Shown: positions 1 to 9,415 of the stretch, piece after piece
Layout of the letters: every line of letters begins with the position of its first letter
Position numbering within the stretch: the stretch's first letter is position 1
Source: Welwitschia mirabilis
Lineage: Eukaryota; Gnetophyta; Gnetopsida; Welwitschiales
NCBI GenBank assembly: GCA_051453625.1
Contig: JBOZIK010000001.1
Span: 13,495,966 to 13,529,651 of the forward strand
Direction of reading: 5' to 3'
DNA length: 33,686 bases
Made by a program: the position numbers and the translations under genes
The notes under the pieces: model-generated
What the model saw: the letters and a program-made list of their open reading frames with translations, nothing else
Databases searched by the model: none
What the model was told of the DNA's origin: nothing

Positions 1-85
1 GCCGACAAAATGGCGACATGTCTCCCCGACACGACTTTTTGAGTCCGCCGACATTTTGATTTGCCGACATTTTAATCTATGCTTA
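1..85. repeat. Short CCGACATTTT-type repeat at the window edge
   Basis: The element RGCCGACATTTT recurs in different spacings in the first 85 bases (CCGACAAAAT, CCGACATTTTGATT, CCGACATTTTAAT). It interrupts the copia reading frame just after the conserved LKYVKGT segment, so it is probably a separate insertion or a junction. The rest lies outside the window and no family can be named. Confidence 0.35.
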
Positions 86-87
86 CA

Positions 88-1010
88 TGTACCTTTAACA
101 TATTTAAGAATCCTTCTAGTTGTCGCCAAGTATGACTTCTTTGTCATAGCTTGATATCTTGCACAGACTCTGATGCTAAATGTTATATCTGGCTTGCTAG
201 TAGTTAGATATAACAAGCTTCCAGTAATGCTTCTATATAACTTTTGATCAATGTCATTACATTGTTCATACTTATCTAGTTTTGTGTTAATACACACTGG
301 AGTACTTATTGTTTTAGCATTTTTTCATACCAAACTTTTTGATCAAATCTAAATCACATTTACTTGCGAACTAAATATACCTTTTTCACATTGCTTTATT
401 TGAAGTCCTAGAAGCATGTTGACTTCGCCTACCATGCCCATTTCAAAATTTGATCTCCTCAATTTGGCAAATTCCAAGGAGAGTCATTCATTAGAAGATC
501 CCAAAATAATATCGTCTACATAGATTTGAATAAGTATAAATTCATTTTTGATAAATTTTCTAGAGCCTTATCTATGCTTCCTCTGATGTAACCATTTTCA
601 AGCAGAAAACTTGACAACATATCATACCAAGCTTTAGGGGAAAATATGGATCAACGAATCCTTTTGGTTGAGGCACATATACTTCTTCTTCTATGCTAGA
701 ATTCAACAAAGCACTTTTGACATCCATGTGAAAGATTTTAGATTCCTTGCAGCAAGCCAAGTCAAGGAATATCCTAATAGATCGTATTCTAGCCACTTGA
801 ACAAACATCTAACCAACATCAATACCTTTAATCTGTGAGTATCCTTGTGCCACAAAATGAGCTTATTTTTGGTGATAACATTTTTCTCATTAACATTGTT
901 CTTATACACCCATTTAGTCCTAATGATATCTTTGTCTGATGGTTCAAGAACAAGTTCCTATACTTGATTTCTCCTAAAATGTTCAAGTTCTTCTCACGTA
1001 GCATGAACAC
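88..1010 (-). pseudogene. Copia reverse transcriptase domain (broken)
   Basis: The domain starts near 1000 with a stretch resembling the usual LEHFRRNQVxELV and IIRTKWVYKNNVNE motifs. After a frameshift it continues with IFHMDVKSALLNSSIEEEVY (first catalytic Asp in MDVKSA) at about 660-730. The second catalytic box reads YVDDIILGS at about 500-525. It is followed by a stop where the family usually has a Glu-Ser pair. Later pieces, FEMGMVGEVNMLLGLQIKQC and LYRSITGSLLYLTTSKPDI, run down to LKYVKGT near 90. The catalytic aspartates are still present, but at least three frame changes and several stops rule out function. Order and motifs fix the copia identity. Confidence 0.92.
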
Positions 1011-1433
1011 ATTCATGATCTTTCCAGCCTCTTCATAAGTCTCTGGCTTAGTCTTTGAAACAAATAAAACATGAGCATTGAAATTTTTGAAAGCACTCCT
1101 GGTACTTACTCCTTGGTCAACTTGACCAACAACTGAGTCTAGAGGATGATCATTTAGCTCTATGGTGTTAGAACTTACTTTAGACCTAGCATAAACTTTG
1201 TATGTAAAAAGAAAAAAGAAAAAAAACTGAGTAGAGTTACTAGCTGTATCATCATCTTTGCCACTTATTTGAGCATTATCAACTTTTCTATTAATAGATT
1301 CTTCAACTATTAGGGTTCTTTTATGGAACATTATATAAGCTCTATTAGTTAAAGAATAGCCCCAAAAAATTACTATGTTTAGACTTTAAATCAAATTTGC
1401 AAAATTTGCTCCATCTTTTAATATAGAACATTT

Positions 1434-1941
1434 TCATCCAAAGGTTTTAGAGTAAGAAATATTTGATAACTGTCCATAATTTATACGATGTCTTTCGGTA
1501 CTTGGCCTCAAGTATACTTGATTAATGATATCACAAGATGTATTAATAGCTTTAGCCCAAATCTTCTTGGGAACATCCTTCTTGATTAGCATCACCCTTC
1601 CCATATCTAATAGAGCCTTCTTCCTCCTTTTAGCTATTGTATTTTGCTGAAGAGTTTTAGGTGCTGAACATTCATGCTCAATTCCATGATGAATACAATA
1701 ATTAATCAAATTTGTCGTTTTCAAACTCATGACCAATGTCACGTCTAGTTTTGTTAATAACATAACCTTCTTTAGTTTGAATCTTCTTACAAATTTTGGT
1801 AAAACCATCAAAAGTATCTGATTCAAAATGTAAAAAGCTAATCCAAGTAAATCTTAAAAAAGCATCCACCATGACTAGGAAATAATTTTTACCTACAAAA
1901 CTTAACATTTGAATTGGCCCTACTAATTCAATGTCAATCAA
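1434..1941 (-). pseudogene. Copia integrase core (broken, catalytic Glu replaced)
   Basis: Two overlapping frames make up the rve-type integrase core. The upstream one contains FLVMVDAFLRFTWISF (first Asp of the DDE triad) and RRDIGHEFENDKF (second Asp). A frameshift near 1720 moves to HGIEHECSAPKTLQQNT, followed by IAKRRKKALLDMGRVML and KKIWAKAINTSCDIIN. In functional relatives the third acidic residue lies in the motif V-E-R-K; here the codon at 1629-1631 reads AAA (Lys) instead of Glu. The copy therefore has both a frameshift and a lost catalytic residue. Integrase inserts the cDNA into the host chromosome. Confidence 0.93.
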
Positions 1942-1969
1942 ATCTAATGGAATAGAAGTTGTGATATCA

Positions 1970-2512
1970 GCTAATCAGCCTTGCTCTTATGTGAGAACAT
2001 GATTTGTTTACCGTTTTCACAAACATCACTATTAAATTGATTAGTAAAACGTATCTTAGGTAAACCTCTTACCAATTCACTTCTTGCAAGTTTCTTCAAG
2101 CTATCATAGTTAATGTGCCTAAGCCCTTGGCATCATAATACATCATCACTGAATTAAAGGATTAAGCATTCATCATCAGAAATTTGTTCTATGCAATAAG
2201 CATGTCTCATTTCTTTTTATTATCAACAAACATTGTTAGAAGTACCATCTCTAATTTCACATTTGCAATTGTCCAAAATAACTTTGTGATGTTTGTCACA
2301 AATTTGACTAATACTCAAAAGATTGTGCTTGAAACCATGCACAAATAGAACATCATTTATTTTCAGTAAATTGCCTCCACCAGTGCTGCCAAGTCCTTCA
2401 ACTTTTGCTTTGCTATTGTCACCAAAGGTGACTTCTCCACCAGCAAAATCAGTTAAAACAATAAACCTTGATTTGCCATCTGTCATATGCCTACGGCAAC
2501 CACTATCTGAAT
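1970..2512 (-). pseudogene. Copia protease active site and GAG-pre-integrase segment (broken)
   Basis: The protease signature reads SDSGCRRHMTDG, with the catalytic DSG at 2499-2507, at the position expected upstream of integrase. It continues in one open stretch with GGEVTFGDNSKAKVEGLG, DVLFVHGFKHNLLSISQICD and CKCEIRDG, typical of the protease/pre-integrase junction. Below 2220 the GAG-pre-integrase zinc-finger part is visible as LRHINYDSLKKLARSELVRG and VCENGKQIMFSHKSK. The second Cys of the usual CxxC is missing, and stops occur near 2130 and 1970. The enzyme would mature the polyprotein by aspartic proteolysis. Confidence 0.9.
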
Positions 2513-3089
2513 AGCAACAAGCATTGTTAGTGGCCTTAATAGCTGTCTGAATTACGAAGCTTCCTAGGGTACCTATTTTGATCCATTAGCATGAAAGGTT
2601 CTTAAAGTAACCTTAGGAACAAATTTGAGCTGATTAAATGAATTATGATAAAAGTTTCTGATAAAACAATATATCTTAGGGTGTCCCTTTTATTATAGAA
2701 ATGACAAATCATATCAAAAATTGATTTTGAACAAGTGAAGTTAACTTTAGAAAAGTTGTTGAAGGTAGAAGACTGACCTTTTGATGGTTGAAAGCTCGAG
2801 GATGATTGTGAAAATGGTGCAGATGATTCATAACAAATTCCTATCTTCTCTCCAATCATTTATTTTTCAGTTCCAAGCATTGTATCAAGCTTTTCTTGTC
2901 CACAAGAAAAATTTTCCAACTTTGTTCTCATCTAGCCTAATTGTCCAACCATCATTTTTCTAATCGACAAGCGTTCAATAATTTAGGCAGTTCTTACTTC
3001 TCATCATCTAGAGTTTTAATTTTCCTTTTTTAAGTTTTTACTTTATTGGCTAAATTTTGACAACTCTTGTACAATTCTAATTGAATATC

Positions 3090-4192
3090 TTATGTTTCTA
3101 ATTCATTATCTAAAAGGAAGTCATTATTTGTACATACCTTATCCTTAGAAGTAACAAAGGATGTGGAAGATATTCTCCTACTTTCACTGTCTGATGAATT
3201 CTGTTCTTCAACTTCAACGTTATTACCCCAAGCAACAGTAGGTGCCTTATTGCCTTTCTTTTTGCCCTCCCTTTTGTTGTTTAGACATTCATGATGCATG
3301 ACCAAAAGCTTTACAAGTGTAGCACTTTATTTCTTTCTTCTTTTCATTTACTTTCTTTAGATTTTGCCTCTTGCTACTATCACCATTTCTTCTTCATAGA
3401 AATCTTCTGAATGTCCTTGAAAGAAAAGCCAACCTTATCATCACTCTTCATTTCTTGATTAGAATGGTCCTCCACCTCTCTTACATTATCCTGGGAAGCT
3501 TTAAGGCTATACTCTTCTTTTTACTTCTACCAATTTTCAATTCACAAGTATGCAAATTTCCTTTAAGCTCATATAGGTTTCATAATACTTAGGTCTTTTT
3601 TCTCTGCTATAGCTGTGAACTTGGATTCATATCCCTTTGGAAGAGATGTGAGAACTTTCTAACTACTCTAAATTCATCCATCTCCTCTCCTAACAGCTTA
3701 AGCAAGCATAAAATTAACAATATCAAATAATCTAGTAAAGAAATCATTGATACCTTGGTCTTCTTGCATTTTTATATCTTTAAATTAAGTGACGAGAATT
3801 TGAATTCTTGCTCACTTGACCAAATTTGTTCATGGGTTGTTTCCAAGGTGCCCCATGCTTCTTATGGTTGTTGTGCAATAAATTGTTATCTTGAATTCAT
3901 CGACACCAACAACACAATAAATTGCATTCAGAGTCTTGAAGTTAAGATTGACACTTGACAATATTCTTTTCTTCCACAGACCAATTGTCTTAGCCTTCAA
4001 CATGATGTTTCCTGAAGAATATGTAATAGTGGAAACAAAATACCCATTTTGAACTATCTCCCAAATACCTATGTCTATGGATTGCAGAAAAACCCTCATC
4101 TTTTGGCCTTCTAATAGGCAGAGTTTGACCCATTCAATAATGAAGGCCTTGATATAGGAATACCCCTCTGCACTCGGATTCATAAATAGCAT
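3090..4192 (-). pseudogene. Copia gag with UBN2-like domain and zinc knuckle (broken)
   Basis: The N-terminal part (about 3830-4192) contains RVFLQSIDIGIWEIVQNGYF and LNAIYCVVGVDEFKITIYC, followed by SMGHLGN. These match the DUF4219/UBN2 gag pattern (I-x-S-I-D-x-x-I-W and L-N-A-I-x-C...D-E-F). The middle part reads KVLTSLPKGYESKFTAIAEK near 3600-3655. The nucleocapsid zinc knuckle starts as CYTCKAFGH at 3298-3324, and a one-base shift is needed to reach the final Cys of HHEC; a stop lies in the original frame. A Lys-rich then Asp/Ser/Glu-rich tail follows (to 3090). Gag forms the cytoplasmic virus-like particle that packages element RNA. Confidence 0.88.
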
Positions 4193-4232
4193 TAACTAAG
4201 CAACAAATTTGTTGCAATCTTTAAGTGCTCCA

Positions 4233-4249
4233 CCTTGGCTCTGGTACCA
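4233..4249 (-). promoter_or_regulatory. Primer-binding site complementary to initiator Met-tRNA
   Basis: The minus strand reads TGGTACCAGAGCCAAGG, one base away from the plant copia primer-binding site TGGTATCAGAGC, which pairs with the 3' end of initiator methionine tRNA. It sits between the LTR and gag, exactly where minus-strand cDNA synthesis should be primed. This fixes the element orientation. Confidence 0.92.
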
Positions 4250-4478
4250 ATTAATACAGTCAACCTTAGTGGGGGATTAATAGGGTTTATCTAGATTAAA
4301 TCTAAAAGGAATATCGGTAGCAAAATTTAAAATCTTTGTGTATATGAATCTAATCACTTAAATAATAATGCAAAGAAAATTCTAATCACATGCACACCAA
4401 AATTTTAAAGTGGATTAGGTACAAAATACAACCTTAATCCACTCTTCAGCCTCAAGTTAATGAAACTTAGGTTAGATT

Positions 4479-4536
4479 CAATTCCAAGCAAGGAGGTTTT
4501 CTAGCTCCAATTCCAAGCAAGGAGGTTTTCTAGCTC
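4479..4536. repeat. Perfect tandem duplication, 29-bp unit x2, in the LTR
   Basis: The 29-bp unit starting CAATTCCAAGCAAGGAGG and ending CTAGCTC is repeated head to tail without a mismatch. Since the surrounding LTR is heavily decayed, the duplication is probably much younger than the element. Confidence 0.95.
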
Positions 4537-4797
4537 TATCAACAACCTTTTACATGTAGGGATGTAGAGGCCAAACCGACAACCCCTGTATCAATAGCAT
4601 AACTAAATGGAGAGTGTACCTAAGTACCTTGATTCATTTGTTTGATTTATGCGAGATGCTTGTAGTGAGTAGATGTGATGGGTAGAAATTAGAGTGAAAT
4701 TGGTATTACGAATTGAAAGCAGAGAATAATTTGAAAGCTAGAAGTAAAACATACTAGAGTAAGTGGGAATTAAGATTTGTGATTGAGATCTAAAGAA

Positions 4798-4804
4798 ATT
4801 TATA
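4798..4804 (-). promoter_or_regulatory. Possible TATA box of the copia LTR
   Basis: The minus strand reads TGTATAAATTT. It lies about 325 bases from the outer LTR end and 550 bases before the primer-binding site, a sensible place for the U3 core promoter. It rests on the motif and position only. Confidence 0.45.
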
Positions 4805-5128
4805 CACTCAAATAGAATATGCTGATTTTTGTAACTAAACCTTGAAGATTTGTGGACTTCCCTTACAAAGATCTTATTTGATCTCAATGATTTTGAAGTC
4901 AAAAATTTCACTATTAGATCATCTTCAATTGCCCAAACGTATTATTCAGTCACCCACGTAGAAACCTATTTTGTCAAGTCAAAAAGCAAACAAATTTGGT
5001 CGCCTACAGCTATGCATCGATCAACCCGATAAACCAATCTCGAAATGCACATCTGATCAGCCACAACTTGAGTTCAATTAACCCAAGTCAAATCAATTTC
5101 TAACAATTCTGTAAATTTAATTCTAACA

Positions 5129-6732
5129 CCCCAATAAGCACTTTAGTGATGAAGATCCGAAATGAAATTAAAACATTTATCTTAACTATTCATAAACTTG
5201 GTTTTTAGTAATTCTAATACCATTAAGGACATCAATGACAACTTTAAACATAAATATTAACGAGGATCACCAAGAGTGTAAACTTTGTCGCATCACAGGG
5301 ATGAAAACTTTGTCACATCATCACGTTTATACTTGAAAGTCGCATCACTTACATTTCCATGGTCGACATGTTGCAATCTACTAATATGGTTCATAAAGTT
5401 TGTTCAAGTTTCATCTAGTCAGCTCGTTTCCTTACAAAGATGTAGTTTACTATCGTAGAGTGGCCACTTTAGTTTACTACCCTAGAGTGGCCACTTAGTC
5501 ATCTTTCGTGTAAGGTATAAAATATCCAAAAAACTCTAGCACACCACAACTACAAATCACACCACTCATCCTCTTAACCTAAAGGCCCATGGTACTAGCA
5601 ATTTTGAGGCCACATATTGAACTAGGACATTACTCAATTGGTGTCGCTCTAACTATTCCTTAAAGACCTATGCTTTGGTTGTGCCAAAGGGGCTTTCTAT
5701 ATTTAACCCACCCTAACAACCTCTATGCTAAAAGGATATCCCTATGACATACTACACAAAATGTTTCTAGTGAACAAAATCCCTACTATGCTTTGTGAAT
5801 TAATCCTAGCACCTCTATTTTAGTATGCACCTCAAATTGGCATCAAAAAAAGACTTTTATACACATAGTCAATCAACACCTTGGGTATACCTTACTAGGA
5901 CCCATAGATATAAAAAGGATGACATGTTTCCAAAATTGAGCAACAAATAGCCTAATAAACATTTAAGGTTTGTCCTTTGTGAGGCAACATTTTCCCATGA
6001 TATTTTCAAAAAGTCCCTGCCATGTCACCGTGAGTAAAAGTAGGTGACATGTCACAACTTAAAATGTTGCATGCAGGGAACAAAAACTAAAGAATAAAAA
6101 GAATTGCAAAGGGCATATTTGGCTTGTAACTCATGCCACATCAAGTTTTTGTTAAATTGCTTAATTTTAGTTCTTTTTATCTTACAATATTTTATACATC
6201 TTGTTGAATTAACGATTCCCACATTTTTTAAAAACAATTGTCAATATTTTACACTAACATTTTGTGCTGACATGTAAACGCCACATAAAGTAATAGTTGA
6301 CATTTATGTCAGTGCTAGGACCCCAAGTACTTATTTGTTCCAAAAATTCACTATCACCAATTCCCACTACCCACTTTCAATTATATCATTGTAATTAAGC
6401 ATTATGAATGCATGTACATCATGATTTACTAACTCCCTAAGTTCCTATTGAAGTCACTTCATCTCTCCATGGTCAGTCAGTTGGTCATCTTCAAGCAAAC
6501 TTCAAAAATAACCCTATTAAGAACACCTGGTAGCTAAAACTGCAGGAACTATGAGTTTCAATGCTAACATCGTGATAAGTTTGATCGCATGTGCAAAAGT
6601 CTGCATGCTCAACACCTGCCGGAGACTGGCAAATGGATGATCTAAAGTTGGTAATCTTTGTTTGGTCATCATTGATCTTAATGGTGGGTGCCCTCGCCTC
6701 ATGTTTTTGTGTATTCCATTCTAACAGCACCC
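5129..6732. other. Gene-free stretch, no recognisable element
   Basis: No reading frame with a recognisable family was seen on either strand. AT-rich, with a 27-bp imperfect tandem duplication at 5443-5496. The minus-strand open stretch at 6491-6730 has two overlapping frames of 61-79 codons without a recognisable motif. It may be old transposon sequence. Confidence 0.5.
5443..5496. repeat. Near-perfect tandem duplication, 27-bp unit x2
   Basis: The unit TAGTTTACTATCGTAGAGTG plus GCCACTT occurs twice in a row with changes at the ATCG/ACCC position. No gene is nearby. Confidence 0.85.
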
Positions 6733-6742
6733 NNNNNNNNNN

Positions 6743-7332
6743 CCAGATGTCCCCACTCCTTGCAGTTTAATTCTATAAGAGTTTGGCCTGTTAATAGGTG
6801 CGGATGTCCCCACTCAAGTAGCCCAAACGTCCCTACTCTTCGCAGATGATTTGTATGGCATTATGTGCTGTTAACAAATGCGAACATCCCCACTCAAGGA
6901 GCCTCGACACTCCCCGTCTTCTCAACTTGTTTGTATAAAGGACTAAACTGTTTATAGGTGTGGATGTCCCCACTATTTCAGTGCNNNNNNNNNNNNNNNN
7001 NNNNNNNNNNNNNNNNNNNNNNNNNNNNNNNNNNNNNNNNNNNNNNNNNNNNNNNNNNNNNNNNNNNNNNNNNNNNNNNNNNNNAAAAGGCCCAGATGTC
7101 CCCACTCCTTGCAGTTAATTCGATAAGAGTTTGGCCTGTTAAGAGGTGCGGACGTCCCCACTCAAGTAGCCCAAACGTCCCTACTCTTTGCAAATAATTT
7201 GTATGGCATTTTGTGTTGTTAACAAATGCGAACATCCCCACTCAAGGAGCCTAGACGCTCCCCTTCTTCTCAACTTGTTTATATAAAGGACTGAACTGTT
7301 TATAGGTGTGGATGTCCCCACTATTTTAGTGC
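6743..7332. repeat. Direct repeat of about 242 bp on both sides of a 100-N gap
   Basis: Bases 6743-6984 and 7092-7332 align along their whole length with about 15 differences by hand count (about 94% identity). They end at the same place in the motif (TATTTCAGTGC / TATTTTAGTGC). The offset is about 348 bases counting the gap at 6985-7084. It is either a true tandem duplication within the LTR-like block or two alleles placed end to end by the assembler. Confidence 0.85.
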
Positions 7333-7780
7333 AGATGTCCCCACTGCATCTGCACTGCTTCCCAACCCCTGGAAGTGCATTTTGTGTACACAANNNNNNN
7401 NNNTTTAGTGCGGACATTCCCACTCATTGAGGGTGGATGTCCCCACTCTTGAACCGATGTAAAATGGCTATTTTTTTATGAATCTTATTGTGATTTCAAT
7501 AGTATGTTTTGGCACAAATTTTAAGACTGATTTGGTGGAAGATATTCCTTGGATCTAAGCCTAGATTGGCAGCTAATAAAATGAAGATTTGAATTCAAGA
7601 TCTCTTGGAAATATCAATCTGATATTTTCTAACAACTATCTGATGTGTGTTCTCTATAAAAAGAAGAAAGCTCAACATTTATAGTTAGTGAATGGATTGA
7701 TAGTAATTTTACATTGGATATCCTCTACCGTAGAAACCAATATTTGATTTATCTCTTTGCTGCAAACATCTTGTGAAATC

Positions 7781-8404
7781 NNNNNNNNNNNNNNNNNNNN
7801 NNNNNNNNNNNNNNNNNNNNNNNNNNNNNNNNNNNNNNNNNNNNNNNNNNNNNNNNNNNNNNNNNNNNNNNNNNNNNNNNNNNNNNNNNNNNNNNNNNNN
7901 NNNNNNNNNNNNNNNNNNNNNNNNNNNNNNNNNNNNNNNNNNNNNNNNNNNNNNNNNNNNNNNNNNNNNNNNNNNNNNNNNNNNNNNNNNNNNNNNNNNN
8001 NNNNNNNNNNNNNNNNNNNNNNNNNNNNNNNNNNNNNNNNNNNNNNNNNNNNNNNNNNNNNNNNNNNNNNNNNNNNNNNNNNNNNNNNNNNNNNNNNNNN
8101 NNNNNNNNNNNNNNNNNNNNNNNNNNNNNNNNNNNNNNNNNNNNNNNNNNNNNNNNNNNNNNNNNNNNNNNNNNNNNNNNNNNNNNNNNNNNNNNNNNNN
8201 NNNNNNNNNNNNNNNNNNNNNNNNNNNNNNNNNNNNNNNNNNNNNNNNNNNNNNNNNNNNNNNNNNNNNNNNNNNNNNNNNNNNNNNNNNNNNNNNNNNN
8301 NNNNNNNNNNNNNNNNNNNNNNNNNNNNNNNNNNNNNNNNNNNNNNNNNNNNNNNNNNNNNNNNNNNNNNNNNNNNNNNNNNNNNNNNNNNNNNNNNNNN
8401 NNNN
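7781..8404. other. Assembly gap, 624 N
   Basis: Unknown bases inside the LTR-like block. Apparent open frames across it are empty. Confidence 1.
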
Positions 8405-8446
8405 GTGGTCGAGTCTGAGCCAACAAAAAGACTCGTCGTTATAGAA

Positions 8447-8557
8447 GGTTGATGATGAGCCAGAAATCATCTCTGTTGTAGAGGGTTGATGATAAGCCAT
8501 AAATCACCTCTGTTGTAAAGGGTTGATGATCAGCCAGAAAATCATCAGTTGAAGAGA
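8447..8557 (+). repeat. Three tandem units of 37 bp with TGATGAT/ATCATC arms
   Basis: Units begin at 8447, 8484 and 8521 with GGTTGATGATNAGCCAGAAA and diverge slightly. Each holds the inverted pair TGATGAT...ATCATC (the middle unit has ATCACC), so each unit could fold into a small hairpin. The related LTR-like copy at 32167 has one unit only, so the expansion is specific to this copy. Confidence 0.9.
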
Positions 8558-8733
8558 TTGAAAGGAACTAGGGAAAGAGAATCATTTATCTCTCCCTGAA
8601 AAGTGGAGTAGCCAGATTGCTGAGCCACTACAAAATTCTGGTGTGCTAGTCTTTTCTTCTTTGCATTAGTTTTATTTGTTATTGATCTTTACATGCAAAG
8701 CAGATTCTTTGTTTAAGGGTACACCCCCCCGGG

Positions 8734-9323
8734 ATTTTCAAAAACACCTATAACAAGACATAAAACATGATCTGTTAAGCATTTTTCATTAAAAGCACCA
8801 ATGTTTTTCAAGGTTGTATTGGGCTCTGTAAACAAGGTAACTTGTACTACCTACTATAATGGTATATAACTTATAATTCATAGCTGGTGAATTCCTACAT
8901 TACAATATTATATAAGTGTATATTAAAAACCATATCACAAATATGTAATCAAAATTCATAGTCAAGTTACTACAGTGAATGACCTTTGAAGCTTCAAACT
9001 AAACAAAGAGAACTTCACGAACAAATTCAGATAGAAATTCCAATCCAAAATTGTGGTTTAATTTGAGAACAAGCCTGCTTATTAGAAATTTTAATACAAG
9101 ATAAATGCATCTATTTGTTTGTATAATGTTCATATCTTCCAAGATCACCTAATTAGCAAACACAAGCATTCCACTCATGAACCCAAGATGTGAAAACAAA
9201 AATGATAACATGAAATGGACTCTTATTGGTAAACATGAAATGTTAGTGCAAAGTACAGAATAAAAAGGACATAACAATCTCGATATAAGAATGTTGGAAC
9301 AAGCTAGAGAAAGCTAGAGAAAC
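8734..9323. other. Non-coding, probably intron downstream of the UAH exon
   Basis: No recognisable exon of UAH or of any other gene was found on the minus strand here. The exon that should follow (the part after the D-T-V-G motif) is absent up to the LTR-like block. If the gene is intact, this is the 5' end of an intron extending through the repeat to the left. Confidence 0.5.
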
Positions 9324-9415
9324 CTGTAGTTCCAACTGTATCAACAGACCCAGACTCCAAAACATGTCTTTCAACAGCCAATGCCAATTCTGCTGCTGCC
9401 AGACCTGCATCATTC
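9324..9415 (-). CDS. UAH: Internal exon of ureidoglycolate amidohydrolase (partial gene)
   Basis: UAH (EC 3.5.1.116) splits ureidoglycolate into glyoxylate, ammonia and CO2 in the endoplasmic reticulum, the last step of purine-ring catabolism in plants. This 92-bp exon encodes 30 complete codons: NDAGLAAAELALAVERHVLE, then SGSVDTVGTT. This matches the conserved stretch after the substrate-site Arg in the M20 peptidase / Zn-amidohydrolase family, and from memory is closest to plant UAH rather than allantoate amidohydrolase. The exon is bounded on the minus strand by an acceptor AG (GAAATGGCAG) at 9416-9420 and a donor GT (ACTACAG/GTTTC), with one extra base at each end. Reading is fully open with no damaging change. 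Neighbouring exons were not found, so it may belong to a gene with very large introns or be an isolated fragment. Confidence 0.85.

Larger units (their letters stand above)
86..5128 (-). mobile_element. Degenerate Ty1/copia LTR retrotransposon, 5' LTR to RNase H boundary
   Basis: Reading the minus strand from right to left gives the order LTR, primer-binding site, gag, protease, integrase, reverse transcriptase. This gag-pro-int-RT order defines Ty1/copia (Pseudoviridae-type) elements. Each domain is recognisable by motif but broken by stops and frameshifts, so the copy is dead. The RNase H domain and the 3' LTR are missing: the frame is interrupted at about position 86, and whatever follows is outside the window. 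There is no sign of a nested insertion between gag and RT. The protein motifs resemble the common angiosperm/gymnosperm copia type with a UBN2-like gag and a DSGCxRHM protease, but the lineage is not assigned here. Confidence 0.93.
4250..5128 (-). repeat. Copia 5' LTR, ends approximate
   Basis: This segment lies immediately upstream (minus strand) of the primer-binding site and carries no gene. The outer end is placed at 5128, where the minus strand begins TGTTAGAATTAA; a second TGTTAGAAATTG start at 5105 is equally possible. The inner end next to 4250 has lost a clear CA. A TATA-like TATAAAT at 4798-4804 (minus) divides it into a U3 of about 325 bases and an R-U5 of about 550 bases, a reasonable promoter layout. 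The partner LTR is not in the window, so the ends cannot be checked by comparison. Confidence 0.7.
6743..8733 (+). repeat. LTR-like block rich in GGATGTCCCCACTC motifs (copy 1)
   Basis: From 6743 to 7460 the motif TGTCCCCACTC and close variants (ACATCCCCACTC, ACGTCCCTACTC) recur every 25 to 65 bases. Then comes a segment (7500-7700) shared with 31740-31970, and after a 624-base gap a segment (8405-8733) shared with 32125-32400: GAGTCTGAGCCAACAAAAAG, the TTGATGATNAGCC units, and CTCCCTGAAAAGTGGAGTAG. The right end runs into ACACCCCCCCGGG; the related copy ends CCCCCTTCTAAGGCCTAACA, like the 3' end of a copia LTR. No primer-binding site follows, so it is probably a solo or truncated LTR. Alternative: a non-LTR repeat family of unknown type. 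Confidence 0.6.

Noticed and set aside
86-5128. Active copia element
   Set aside because: Frameshifts and stops in every domain, Lys at the integrase catalytic Glu, broken zinc knuckle.
6491-6730. Two overlapping minus-strand frames of 61-79 codons
   Set aside because: No motif and no splice or start context; two frames at once indicate chance openness.
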